A DNA stretch of 64,000 nucleotides, from the NCBI RefSeq assembly GCF_014333525.1, contig NZ_JACSCX010000005.1, positions 306,056 through 370,055 on the forward strand, in the 5' to 3' direction. The notes under the pieces are model-generated. The model saw only the letters and a list, made by a program, of their open reading frames with translations. It was not told the origin of the DNA and did not search any database. This document shows, piece by piece, positions 8,278-15,765 of the stretch. Both the position numbers and the translations under genes were made by a program. Source of the stretch: Hymenobacter puniceus (GTDB lineage Bacteria > Bacteroidota > Bacteroidia > Cytophagales > Hymenobacteraceae). How positions within the stretch are numbered: the stretch's first letter is position 1; every line of letters begins with the position of its first letter.

Positions 8278-8967
8278 ATGCTGATTGACGTCATTATTCC
8301 TGCTTTCAACGAAGAGCAGTCCATTGCGCTGGTGCTGCGCGAGATTCCGGCCGGACTGGTGCGCGAGGTAATTGTGGTCGATAACAACTCCTCGGACCAA
8401 ACCGGCGCAGTGGCCCGCGCGGCCGGCGCCACCGTGCTGCGCGAGCCGCGCCCCGGCTACGGACAGGCCTGCCTGGCGGGTATGGCCCACGCCTTCGCCC
8501 GCCCCCTCGCCGAGCAGGCCGACATCATCGTGTTTCTGGACGGCGACCATTCCGACTACCCCGAGGAAATGCCGCTGCTGGTGGCCCCCATCCTGCGCGG
8601 CGAGGCCGATATGGTGATTGGCTCCCGGGCGCTGGGCGAGCGGGAATCCGGCTCGATGATGCCGCAGCAAATCTTCGGGAACTGGCTGGCCACCACCTTG
8701 CTTCGCCGCCTCTACGGGGCCCGCTTCACCGACCTGGGGCCGTTTCGGGCAATCCGGCGGGAGGCGCTGCAACGTATTGGCATGGCCGACACCACCTACG
8801 GCTGGACGGTGGAAATGCAGCTCAAGGCCGCCAAGCTGCGCCTGCGTAACACCGAAGTGCCGGTGCGCTACCGCCGCCGCATCGGTACCAGCAAGGTGTC
8901 GGGCACGGTGCGCGGCACGCTGGGGGCCGGCTACAAAATACTCTGGACCATTTTCCGGTATCTGTAA
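8278..8967 (+). CDS. Family 2 glycosyltransferase (polyprenyl-phosphate type)
   Basis: This 229-residue GT2 enzyme has the nucleotide-binding start DVIIPAFNEEQSI, the loop VVDNNSSDQT and the metal site FLDGDHSDYP. It resembles dolichol- or undecaprenyl-phosphate sugar transferases, which load a hexose from a nucleotide sugar onto a lipid carrier. It has no membrane segment of its own. It starts a plus-strand row of three sugar-transfer genes (8278, 9096, 10609). The third, a membrane GT-C-type protein, could use the lipid-linked sugar made here; this is inference. It also lies near an arsenosugar-type cluster, where GT2 enzymes are often found. Confidence 0.85.
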   Translation: MLIDVIIPAFNEEQSIALVLREIPAGLVREVIVVDNNSSDQTGAVARAAGATVLREPRPGYGQACLAGMAHAFARPLAEQADIIVFLDGDHSDYPEEMPLLVAPILRGEADMVIGSRALGERESGSMMPQQIFGNWLATTLLRRLYGARFTDLGPFRAIRREALQRIGMADTTYGWTVEMQLKAAKLRLRNTEVPVRYRRRIGTSKVSGTVRGTLGAGYKILWTIFRYL

Positions 8968-8968
8968 G

Positions 8969-9085
8969 GGAGTGATGAGGTAAGTGGTGATGAAGTAAGA
9001 AGAGCTGGAGGTAGTCAGGCAGGCTGCATCAGTCTTTTCAATTTTTATCATCCGTTACCTCATCACCCCATTACCTCATCACTCC
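8969..9085. repeat. Inverted word-repeat pair (GTGATGAGGTAA type)
   Basis: The left arm begins 2 nt after the stop at 8967 and repeats GTGATGAGGTAA/GTGATGAAGTAA. The right arm (9055-9085) is its inverse. Fifteen bases match exactly (8969-8983 with 9071-9085), followed by TGATGA(A/G)GTAA. The right arm ends 10 nt before the ATG at 9096. Related words recur at 31951-32153. Confidence 0.8.
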
Positions 9086-9095
9086 ATCACGCTGA

Positions 9096-10565
9096 ATGCT
9101 ATTCCTTGAAATCACGCTGCTGGTAGTTTATGGGGCGTGTCTGCTGTTTGTGCTGGGGTTCAGCCTCACGCAGTTTCAGTTGACGCGGCTGGCCCGGCGT
9201 GCCTACCGGCAGGGTTTGCCGCCGGAGCCAGCTGCGCCGGCAGTCTGGCCCCGCGTAACGGTGCAGCTACCACTATACAACGAAGTGTTTGTGGCCGAGC
9301 GCCTGATTGACGCCTGCGCCACCCTCGACTACCCCACCGACCGGCTGCACATCCAGATCCTCGACGACTCCAGCGACGAAACTGTGGCGCTGGTAGCAGC
9401 GCGGGTATCTTACCACCAAGCCCACGGTCTGCACATCGAGCAGGTGCGCCGGCCCACTAGGCAGGGCTATAAGGCTGGGGCGCTGGCTTACGGCCTGGAG
9501 CATTCTGACACCGAATTAGTCGCCATTTTCGACGCTGACTTTGTGCCGCAGCCGGATTTCCTGCGTCGCACGGTGCCTTACTTTCAGCAAGAGCCGCGGC
9601 TGGGCGTGGTGCAGACGCGCTGGGGCCACCTCAACGAAGAATACTCGCTGCTCACAGAGCTGCAGGCGTTCGGGCTGAACGCCCACTTCCACGTGGAGCA
9701 GCTGGGCCGCAACGCCGGCGGGCACTTCATCAACTTCAACGGCACGGGCGGCGTCTGGCGCCGCAGCTGCATCGAGGATGCCGGCGGCTGGCACGCCGAC
9801 ACGCTCACCGAGGACCTCGACCTCAGCTACCGGGCCCAGCTGCGCGGCTGGCGCTTTCACTACCTGCCCCACGTGGTGGCCCCGGCCGAGTTGCCGGCCA
9901 CCCTGGACGCGCTGAAGTCGCAGCAGTTCCGCTGGACCAAGGGCGCTGCCGAAACGGCCCGCAAGCACCTGCGCAACGTGCTGCGCTCCGGGCAGCCGCT
10001 GTCTACTAAGCTGCACGCCACGTTCCATTTGCTCAACAGCTCGGTGTTCGTGGCCATTCTGGTGATGGCGCTGGTGAGCGTACCGCTGGTGTTCGTACGG
10101 GCCGATTTGCCGGAGCTGAAGCCAGTGCTGCGGGTAGCCTCAGTGTTTCTGCTGGCGTTTGTGCCGCTGGTGTATTACTACTATACAGCCTGGCGCCTCG
10201 ATAAACCCACAGCGCCGCGCTGGCGCTTTACCGCCGATTTTCTGCTGTTTCTGTCGGTGTCGATGGGGCTGACGCTGCACAATGCGCGGGCGGTTGTGCT
10301 GGGCTACCAGGGCCGGCAGTCGGCGTTTATCCGCACGCCCAAGCTGGGGCTGGTGCAGCGCAGCGGCGGCTGGCGCGGCCGCCGCTACCGCACCGGCGAC
10401 CTGCTCGACGGCCTCACATTTACGGAAGGCTTGCTGACGCTGTACTTTGCTTTCGGGGTGGGCGCGGGCCTGTATTTCAATGACTGGGGCCTGCTACCTT
10501 TCCACCTGATGCTCACGGTTGGCTACGGCATTATCTTTCTGTATTCCGTGCGGCACCGGGCGTAG
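9096..10565 (+). CDS. Processive family 2 glycosyltransferase (cellulose synthase-like)
   Basis: This 489-residue membrane GT2 has an N-terminal helix (about 4-26), then a cytoplasmic catalytic domain with VQLPLYNE, ILDDSSDET, IFDADFVP, TLTEDLDLSYR and QQFRWTKGA, which together form the D, DxD, D, QxxRW signature. Four or so C-terminal helices follow. These features place it with cellulose/hyaluronan synthase-like or ceramide-glucosyltransferase-like enzymes. No BcsB, BcsC or PilZ domain is present nearby, so true cellulose synthesis is not supported. It is co-directional with the GT2 at 8278 and the membrane transferase at 10609 and probably shares a pathway with them. Confidence 0.88.
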   Translation: MLFLEITLLVVYGACLLFVLGFSLTQFQLTRLARRAYRQGLPPEPAAPAVWPRVTVQLPLYNEVFVAERLIDACATLDYPTDRLHIQILDDSSDETVALVAARVSYHQAHGLHIEQVRRPTRQGYKAGALAYGLEHSDTELVAIFDADFVPQPDFLRRTVPYFQQEPRLGVVQTRWGHLNEEYSLLTELQAFGLNAHFHVEQLGRNAGGHFINFNGTGGVWRRSCIEDAGGWHADTLTEDLDLSYRAQLRGWRFHYLPHVVAPAELPATLDALKSQQFRWTKGAAETARKHLRNVLRSGQPLSTKLHATFHLLNSSVFVAILVMALVSVPLVFVRADLPELKPVLRVASVFLLAFVPLVYYYYTAWRLDKPTAPRWRFTADFLLFLSVSMGLTLHNARAVVLGYQGRQSAFIRTPKLGLVQRSGGWRGRRYRTGDLLDGLTFTEGLLTLYFAFGVGAGLYFNDWGLLPFHLMLTVGYGIIFLYSVRHRA

Positions 10566-10608
10566 GCGGGGCCCGCAGCTTCTTCATCCAACAGATTAGC
10601 TCACCGGC

Positions 10609-12045
10609 ATGAACAAGCTGACCAACAGCATTTCACTCCAACAACTTACTAACGATTCGCAGCCGATAACACCACGGCAGCTTGTGGTGCTGCTGGTGTC
10701 GGGAGCAGCTTACGTGGTGCTGGCCTACGCCACGCCGCGGGCAGAATTCGGGCAGTTGCTGGGGCTGTTTGCGGTGGCGTTTGGCGCGTATGCGTGGCTG
10801 CTGCATTCGCGGTTGCCGCTACGGGCGGGCCTGCTGGCAGCGTTGCTGCTGCGGCTGCTGTGGCTGCCGGCCCTCCCGTCCCTCTCCGACGACTACCACC
10901 GCTTCCGTTGGGACGGCCTGCTGGTAGCCAACGGCCTCAACCCCTACCAGTACCGCCCCGACCAGGCCACAGTTCAGGGCTCAATACCCGATTTTCGCGC
11001 CGCCGAACTACAGGCCTCGAAAGACAATCAACCAGCAACTAACAACCAACAACTACCAACTGACACTCAACTCCAGACGCTCTATTCGAAGCTAAACTCG
11101 CCGCACTACTACTCCGTGTACCCGCCAGTTTGCCAGGCAGTGTTTGGGGTGGCTTCGGGCATGTTTCCGGGCAACGAGCGGGGCGCGGTGCTGCTGATGC
11201 GGCTGGTGCTGTTGCTCGCCGAGGCCGCTACAGCCGGGCTGCTACTGGCGCTATTGCGGCAACTAGCACTGCCGCCGCAACGGGCGCTGTGGTATCTGCT
11301 CAACCCGCTGGTGCTCCTGGAGCTGACCGGCAACCTGCACTTTGAGGCGCTGGTAGTGACGCTGCTGCTGCTAGCCTTGTGGCTGCTGATCCGGGGGCGC
11401 TGGGTGGTATCGGCGGGAGTGCTGGGGCTGGCGGTGGGCACCAAGCTGCTGCCGCTGCTACTGCTGCCGCTACTGTTGCGCCGGCTGGGCTGCTGGCGCA
11501 CGGTGGCTTACGGCACGCTCACGCTGCTAACCGTGGCGCTGCTGTTTGCCCCCTTCGTGTCCGCGGAACTGATTGGCAACATCGGCCGCAGCCTCAACCT
11601 GTATTTCCGCAGCTTCGAGTTCAATGCCAGCGTGTACTACCTGCTGCGGGCCGGCGGCTACTGGCTTACCAGCTACAACCAGATTGCCCGCATTGGGCCG
11701 GCGTTGGCGCTGGGCAGCGTGACCTGGATCCTGCTGCTGACTTTCGGCGAGAAGCGTCCTACCTGGCTAACACTGCCGGCCACGTTGCTGCTGCTGCTCA
11801 CGGGCTACTACCTGCTGGCCACCATTGTGCACCCCTGGTACCTGACGCCGCTGCTGGCTTTGAGCGTATTTACGCGCTACCGCTACGCCTTCGTTTGGTC
11901 GGGGTTGGTGGTGCTGTCGTACGCGGCATACCAGACCACCGCTTACACCGAGAATCCGTGGTTGCTGGCGCTGGAATACGGCGGGCTGCTGGGCGCTATG
12001 GTTTGGGATTATCGGCAGCGGCGGCCGTTGCTTTCGGCTGTTTAA
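10609..12045 (+). CDS. Multi-spanning GT-C-type glycosyltransferase
   Basis: This 478-residue integral membrane protein has about 10-12 helices. The first large periplasmic loop carries SDDYHRFRWDG and NPYQYRP, typical of polyprenol-phosphate-hexose-dependent transferases (GT87/mannosyltransferase-like). A later SPHYYSVYPPV fits the same family. It probably moves a sugar from a lipid carrier onto a periplasmic acceptor, perhaps using the product of the GT2 at 8278. Residues about 138-156 are an N/Q/T-rich stretch encoded by a low-complexity tract unlike the GC-rich sequence around it. It ends 33 nt from a convergent gene. Confidence 0.8.
   Translation: MNKLTNSISLQQLTNDSQPITPRQLVVLLVSGAAYVVLAYATPRAEFGQLLGLFAVAFGAYAWLLHSRLPLRAGLLAALLLRLLWLPALPSLSDDYHRFRWDGLLVANGLNPYQYRPDQATVQGSIPDFRAAELQASKDNQPATNNQQLPTDTQLQTLYSKLNSPHYYSVYPPVCQAVFGVASGMFPGNERGAVLLMRLVLLLAEAATAGLLLALLRQLALPPQRALWYLLNPLVLLELTGNLHFEALVVTLLLLALWLLIRGRWVVSAGVLGLAVGTKLLPLLLLPLLLRRLGCWRTVAYGTLTLLTVALLFAPFVSAELIGNIGRSLNLYFRSFEFNASVYYLLRAGGYWLTSYNQIARIGPALALGSVTWILLLTFGEKRPTWLTLPATLLLLLTGYYLLATIVHPWYLTPLLALSVFTRYRYAFVWSGLVVLSYAAYQTTAYTENPWLLALEYGGLLGAMVWDYRQRRPLLSAV
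11021..11075 (+). repeat. In-frame CAACAACTACCAAC word-repeat tract
   Basis: Inside the transferase gene, variants of ACCAGCAACT, AACAACCAAC and AACTACCAAC follow one another for about 55 nt. The stretch is GC-poor and visibly different from its flanks. It keeps the reading frame and encodes DNQPATNNQQLPTDTQ in a loop. It looks like an intergenic-type word repeat that entered a coding region. I see no inverted partner nearby. Confidence 0.6.
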
Positions 12046-12078
12046 ATCCTGGCAGAAGCCTGAATAAACTCCCGGTTT

Positions 12079-12708
12079 CTAAGCGCCTGTGCTGCTGCGC
12101 CAAGCAGCCAAGTCGGCGGCATCGTCTACGTCGCGCAGTGTGGGCAGCTGTGCCACGGCCAGGCCGAGCCGGTTGGCATCAGCCAATGTATGGGCCAGTA
12201 CGGAGTCGGTACTCCAACTTTTGTTTAGGAAAATATCTTCGCATAACTCTTTCATGCCCAACAGATAATACCCACCATCCTCAGCCGGCCCTATAACCAG
12301 GTCATGAGTGGCCAGCGCAGTATAGGCCTGCTCCAGAATTGCCGCGGACAAGCCCGGGCAGTCGGTACCGACGATGAGCACGGCGCGGGCGCCCTGGTTG
12401 AACGCGTGGGCAAAAGCCGTGAGCATGCGCGCCCCCAGGTCGCCGGGAAACTGTAGCTGCTGCTCGTAGTCGGGCCACTGGTCGGGGCTGCTTTGAGACT
12501 CAGTCGGAGCCTCGGCCAGCCACACGGTTTTGTGGGCCGGCAGCGCCTTCGCCACGGCCCGGGTGTGGGCCAGCAACTCCCGGTACACGGCCAGTGCTGC
12601 TTCGTTGCCGATGCCCGCCGCCAACCGGGTTTTCACCTTGCCCAGTTCCGGGTGGCGGGCAAAGACGAGCAGGTGCTGAGGCGTGTTGGAAGTACTGGCA
12701 GCAGACAT
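12079..12708 (-). CDS. TIGR04282-family (DUF2064) arsenosugar-type transferase
   Basis: This 209-residue protein has the nucleotidyl/glycosyltransferase A-like fold of DUF2064. It shows LLVFARHPELGKVKTRLA at the N-terminus, then LIVGTDCPGLS and IGPAEDGGYYLLGM. Family knowledge: TIGR04282 proteins occur with radical SAM ArsS proteins and are named arsenosugar biosynthesis glycosyltransferases. Here arsS is two genes upstream on the same strand, with only a rhodanese gene between. ATG at 12708 gives the usual short N-terminus; the frame upstream runs through a hairpin and is rejected. The reaction has not been shown for this protein. Confidence 0.85.
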   Translation of the reverse strand: MSAASTSNTPQHLLVFARHPELGKVKTRLAAGIGNEAALAVYRELLAHTRAVAKALPAHKTVWLAEAPTESQSSPDQWPDYEQQLQFPGDLGARMLTAFAHAFNQGARAVLIVGTDCPGLSAAILEQAYTALATHDLVIGPAEDGGYYLLGMKELCEDIFLNKSWSTDSVLAHTLADANRLGLAVAQLPTLRDVDDAADLAAWRSSTGA

Positions 12709-12750
12709 AAGCGGAAGAGTATTCAGAAGAAGTAATTGACAAGCTGACTG

Positions 12751-12802
12751 ACGCCGCTGAGTGCAGCGCGGACTTTGCAGTTTGCGTTGCACTCAGCGGC
12801 GT
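12751..12802. repeat. Long hairpin upstream of the TIGR04282 gene
   Basis: The arm at 12751-12769 (ACGCCGCTGAGTGCAGCGC) pairs with 12784-12802, 18 of 19 matching. The loop contains GACTTTGCAGTTTGCG, a degenerate copy of the GCGCGAACT palindrome found next to it. It lies 43 nt upstream of the start at 12708, in the arsenosugar-type transcript leader. It has no U-run. Confidence 0.7.
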
Positions 12803-12834
12803 TGAAGTCGTTCTATCGGCGCAAAGACGCGAAG

Positions 12835-12856
12835 GCGCGAACTGCAAAGTTCGCGC
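12835..12856. repeat. GCGCGAACT palindrome (family 2 copy)
   Basis: GCGCGAACT and AGTTCGCGC form perfect 9-bp arms around GCAA, followed by TAC. The same palindrome recurs three times at 49204-49351 and in altered form at 30988-31023. Confidence 0.8.
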
Positions 12857-12890
12857 TACGTCCAACTAACAGCGGGCAAGGCCAACGCAT

Positions 12891-13457
12891 CTACTCGTAC
12901 ACCTTGCGGCCCTTCTTCAGCCAGGGGCTCCACAAAACGGAATACGGATGCACTTCCTCGGTGCGGCCCTGCGCGTTGAACACCGGATAGCCGTCGTTCA
13001 CCCACTGGAAAATACCGCCGTAGAGGTTGCGCACGTCGCGGAAGCCAAGGGCGCGCAGCCGCTCCCCTACCCGCTCGCTGCGGTAGCCTACGGAGCAATA
13101 CACTACCACCGGCCGGTCGCGGGGCACGTCCTTGAACTCGGCTTTCTCAAACGTGCCAAAGTCTACGAACCGGGCTCCCTGCAGGTGGCTGATGCGGTAC
13201 TCGTCGGGCGTGCGGGTATCTAAGAGCACCACGCCGTCGGGGCGGGTACGCAGCGTAGCCGCCAGTTGCGCCGGCTGCACCAGCGGCACGGTGTTGCGGT
13301 AAAGCGTCTTCAGGAGCTGGTCGTAGGCGGTGTTGGCGCGGGCCGGCTCTCCTTGCCGCTCCCGCCCGCAGGCTGCCAGCGCCAGCAGCCACAGCCCCGA
13401 AGAAACAAAGCCAGCACGACGCAGCCAGGCCAGCTTCGGTACAACACGTTTCAACAT
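12891..13457 (-). CDS. Rhodanese-domain lipoprotein
   Basis: This 188-residue protein has a lipobox (LLALAACG) after a basic N-terminus, so it is probably a periplasm-facing lipoprotein. A single rhodanese domain (about residues 55-160) has the catalytic loop VVYCSVGYRSERVG with an intact cysteine. Rhodaneses move sulfane sulfur or act as thiol or arsenate/phosphate-binding modules. It lies between arsS and the TIGR04282 gene, only 34 nt from arsS, so co-transcription is likely. The tail after LYGGIFQWVNDGYPV is a short extension. ATG at 13457 matches the lipoprotein signal. Confidence 0.85.
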   Translation of the reverse strand: MLKRVVPKLAWLRRAGFVSSGLWLLALAACGRERQGEPARANTAYDQLLKTLYRNTVPLVQPAQLAATLRTRPDGVVLLDTRTPDEYRISHLQGARFVDFGTFEKAEFKDVPRDRPVVVYCSVGYRSERVGERLRALGFRDVRNLYGGIFQWVNDGYPVFNAQGRTEEVHPYSVLWSPWLKKGRKVYE

Positions 13458-13491
13458 ATGCAGGTACTGAATTAGGAACGGACGCAGCCGG

Positions 13492-14541
13492 TTACGTGGT
13501 GGCGCCGCCGCAGCTGGAGCCCGCACCGGCCGTGCAGCCGAAGCAATGCTGGTTTACCACGATGGCGCGGGCGGTGAGAGCTTCCTCGTTGAAGTCGCGG
13601 ATGTGCTGGGGGGCAGTGGCGGCCACCGGCAGTTCCAGCATCTGGTTGAAGTCGCAGTCGTAGAGCAGGCCGTCCCAACTGACGCTGAGCGTACTGCGGC
13701 ACATCACGTTTTCGGCGGCGGTGGGGTTGTAGGCCGCCACCAGCTTCTCCATGTACGCTTCGTAGTTGCCGCTTTCCAGCAGATATTCCAGGAACCGGCT
13801 TACGGGCAGGTTGGTGATGGCCAGCAGGTTGTTGAACACGATACCATGCTCGCGCAGCAGCCGCTGCTTGAACTCGCGCTCCAGCGAAGCCTGGTTGCCG
13901 GGCAGGAAAGCGCCCGACGGGTTGAACACCAGATCCAGCAGCAGCCCCGAGTTTTCCACGCCGTACCCAACCTTGTTGAGCATCTGCAGCGCCGTGATGG
14001 AGCGCCCAAATACGCCGTCGCCGCGCTGGGCGTCGGTGCGGGCCGCCGAGAAGTGCGGCAGCGACGACACCACCTGCACCCGGTGCTTGGCAAAGAACTC
14101 CGGCAAATCGTGGTACTTCTTGTTGGCCACGATGATGGTCAGGTTGCAGCGCACGATTGTTTGCCGGCCCAACGCCGAAATCTGCTCTACCAGCCAGCGA
14201 AAGTTTGGGTTCATCTCCGGCGCTCCGCCCGTCAGGTCCACCACCTGGATATCCGACTGCGCCAGCGCCGCCAAGCACTCCTGCATCGTTTCGCGGGTCA
14301 TGATTTCGGTGCGGTCAGGCCCGGCGTCTACATGGCAGTGTTTGCAAACCTGGTTGCACATCTTGCCCACGTTAATCTGCATTACGCGCAAACTGGTGGG
14401 CCGGAGCGGCAGCAGGCCGGTTTCGCGCAGCTTGTGCGCAAACAGCGGCAGGTGCGCGCCAGCCGCATCAGCCTGGGAAAGAACCGTCAGCTGGTAGCCG
14501 GTGTCGGCCAGCAGCGCGTGGCGGGCTTGAAGGGACTTCAT
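13492..14541 (-). CDS. arsS: Radical SAM protein ArsS (arsenosugar biosynthesis)
   Basis: This 349-residue radical SAM enzyme has the 4Fe-4S motif CNQVCKHCH (Cys62, Cys66, Cys69) followed by VDLTGGAPEMNP, and a DUF3641-type C-terminal region ending in CFGCTAGAGSSCGG. That Cys-rich tail and overall length match the radical SAM/Cys-rich family named ArsS. Family knowledge: ArsS transfers the deoxyadenosyl group to dimethylarsenite, giving the precursor of arsenosugars. Its neighbours (CMD-family protein upstream, rhodanese and TIGR04282 downstream) fit that pathway. No arsM methyltransferase is in this window, so methylated arsenic must come from elsewhere if the pathway operates. Confidence 0.9.
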   Translation of the reverse strand: MKSLQARHALLADTGYQLTVLSQADAAGAHLPLFAHKLRETGLLPLRPTSLRVMQINVGKMCNQVCKHCHVDAGPDRTEIMTRETMQECLAALAQSDIQVVDLTGGAPEMNPNFRWLVEQISALGRQTIVRCNLTIIVANKKYHDLPEFFAKHRVQVVSSLPHFSAARTDAQRGDGVFGRSITALQMLNKVGYGVENSGLLLDLVFNPSGAFLPGNQASLEREFKQRLLREHGIVFNNLLAITNLPVSRFLEYLLESGNYEAYMEKLVAAYNPTAAENVMCRSTLSVSWDGLLYDCDFNQMLELPVAATAPQHIRDFNEEALTARAIVVNQHCFGCTAGAGSSCGGATT

Positions 14542-14685
14542 AAATTATTGGTTATTCGCTGATTAAATCGAGGAATCTGCTTGCTGAGCAGGCTGTGCTG
14601 CCCGTGAACTACTGCATGAAGCGGCACGGCACCAACGCCAAACCTGAAACAGCCGCAGAACCACCCACGCCATCGGCAACTGGGG

Positions 14686-15024
14686 TTACATCGACAGCTC
14701 TTTGGCTTTGTTCATCATCTGCACACCGTGAACCAGGGCCGCCCCGCCCTTGATGGCGGCGGCTACGTGCACGGCTTCCATCATCTGGGCTTCGTCGGCA
14801 CCTTTCTGCAGCGAGTCGGAGGTGTAGGCATCGATGCAGTACGGGCACTGCACTGCGTGGGCCACGGCCAGCGCAATCAATGACTTCTCCCGCTCCGACA
14901 GCGCGCCGTCCTTGAATACCTCGGCGTAGTAGGCGAAAAACTTGTTGCCCATTTCGGGCTGCCACTCTGTGATGTTACCGAATTTGGCCAGATCGGCGGG
15001 GTTGTAATAGGTTGACTTTTCCAT
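14686..15024 (-). CDS. ArsS-associated carboxymuconolactone decarboxylase-like protein
   Basis: This 112-residue AhpD/CMD-fold protein has CPYCIDAYTSDS, where the CxxC pair and following residues form the usual peroxidase-like site, and then AVHVAAAIKGGAALVHG. Its size and position immediately upstream of arsS match the TIGR04169 'arsenosugar biosynthesis-associated peroxidase-like' proteins. A redox role, perhaps keeping arsenic trivalent or removing peroxide, is plausible but inferred. A gap of 144 nt separates it from arsS, and I see no terminator between them. Confidence 0.85.
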   Translation of the reverse strand: MEKSTYYNPADLAKFGNITEWQPEMGNKFFAYYAEVFKDGALSEREKSLIALAVAHAVQCPYCIDAYTSDSLQKGADEAQMMEAVHVAAAIKGGAALVHGVQMMNKAKELSM

Positions 15025-15090
15025 GAAAACTGGGGAAGGCGGTAATGAAAAAAAGACTGTTGCTGCTACTAAAAAGCCATAGCGCCCATA

Positions 15091-15639
15091 CTAGTCAGCC
15101 GGTAGGCGGCGCACCCGAATACGGACCTGCTCTCCGTCCTCACTGGTTTCGGGTTCCACGATTATGCGGTCGGCTTCGTCATAATACACGGCAATGCCAC
15201 GCACAATGCCCACGGCCAGCGCGCCCATGCGGCGCTTCGATACATAGTTGATTTCCAGCTCGTCGGGTGAGAGGCGCGTGACCTGCAGCACGGGCGGCGC
15301 GTTTTCCACGTGCTCCTGCCGCACTTGCCGGTGCATGGTGTTCTCCGTGTGCTCCAGCATATCCAGCGTGGTCCAGTGAGGCTGCAGCAGCTTTTGATAC
15401 ATGTACATCAGGTCGGGCACTAGGTACTCACCGAACTTCTCGTGCAGTTCCTGCGCCGAAAGGCCGGTCATTTCGGCTGCGTGCCCTACCAGTGCATACA
15501 TATGCTCATCGGGATACACATTTTTATGGTCGAAGCTGGTGGAGTTCAGGCCAGCGGCATCTATCAGCCGCACCCACGTACTGTGGTCGTACTGAGTTTG
15601 AACATACCGTTTTAGGAGCGTGAATATGGTGCCGTGCAC
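15091..15639 (-). CDS. Standalone H-NOX (haem NO-binding) protein
   Basis: This 182-residue haem sensor of the H-NOX/HNOB family starts at GTG, giving the usual MHGTIFTLLKRYV. The proximal histidine is His103 (TENTMHRQV). The haem-propionate motif YxSxR is complete as YVSKR (Tyr132, Ser134, Arg136). The position matching the oxygen-binding distal tyrosine of the Thermoanaerobacter protein is a leucine (residue 141), so selective NO binding is predicted. No kinase, cyclase or receptor domain is fused. An in-frame GTG at 15684 could add 15 residues but would shift the conserved start. It lies between the sigma/anti-sigma pair and the arsenosugar-type genes and is separated from the pair by a terminator. 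Confidence 0.88.
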   Translation of the reverse strand: MHGTIFTLLKRYVQTQYDHSTWVRLIDAAGLNSTSFDHKNVYPDEHMYALVGHAAEMTGLSAQELHEKFGEYLVPDLMYMYQKLLQPHWTTLDMLEHTENTMHRQVRQEHVENAPPVLQVTRLSPDELEINYVSKRRMGALAVGIVRGIAVYYDEADRIIVEPETSEDGEQVRIRVRRLPAD

Positions 15640-15705
15640 TGCTGTAGAGTCAAGTGGAGAAAGAATTGCCAGCCTAGATAACACTAACCCAGCAAAAACA
15701 AGTCT

Positions 15706-15746
15706 ACAAAAAGGGGGCGTAAGGAAGTTTTCTTCCCCACGCCCCC
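15706..15746 (-). terminator. Terminator after the anti-sigma gene
   Basis: On the minus strand GGGGGCGT and ACGCCCCC pair around an inner GGAAG/CTTCC stem, and TTTTT follows. It separates the sigma/anti-sigma unit from the H-NOX gene. Confidence 0.85.
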
Positions 15747-15765
15747 TGCTGCGTCAGCAAGAATA

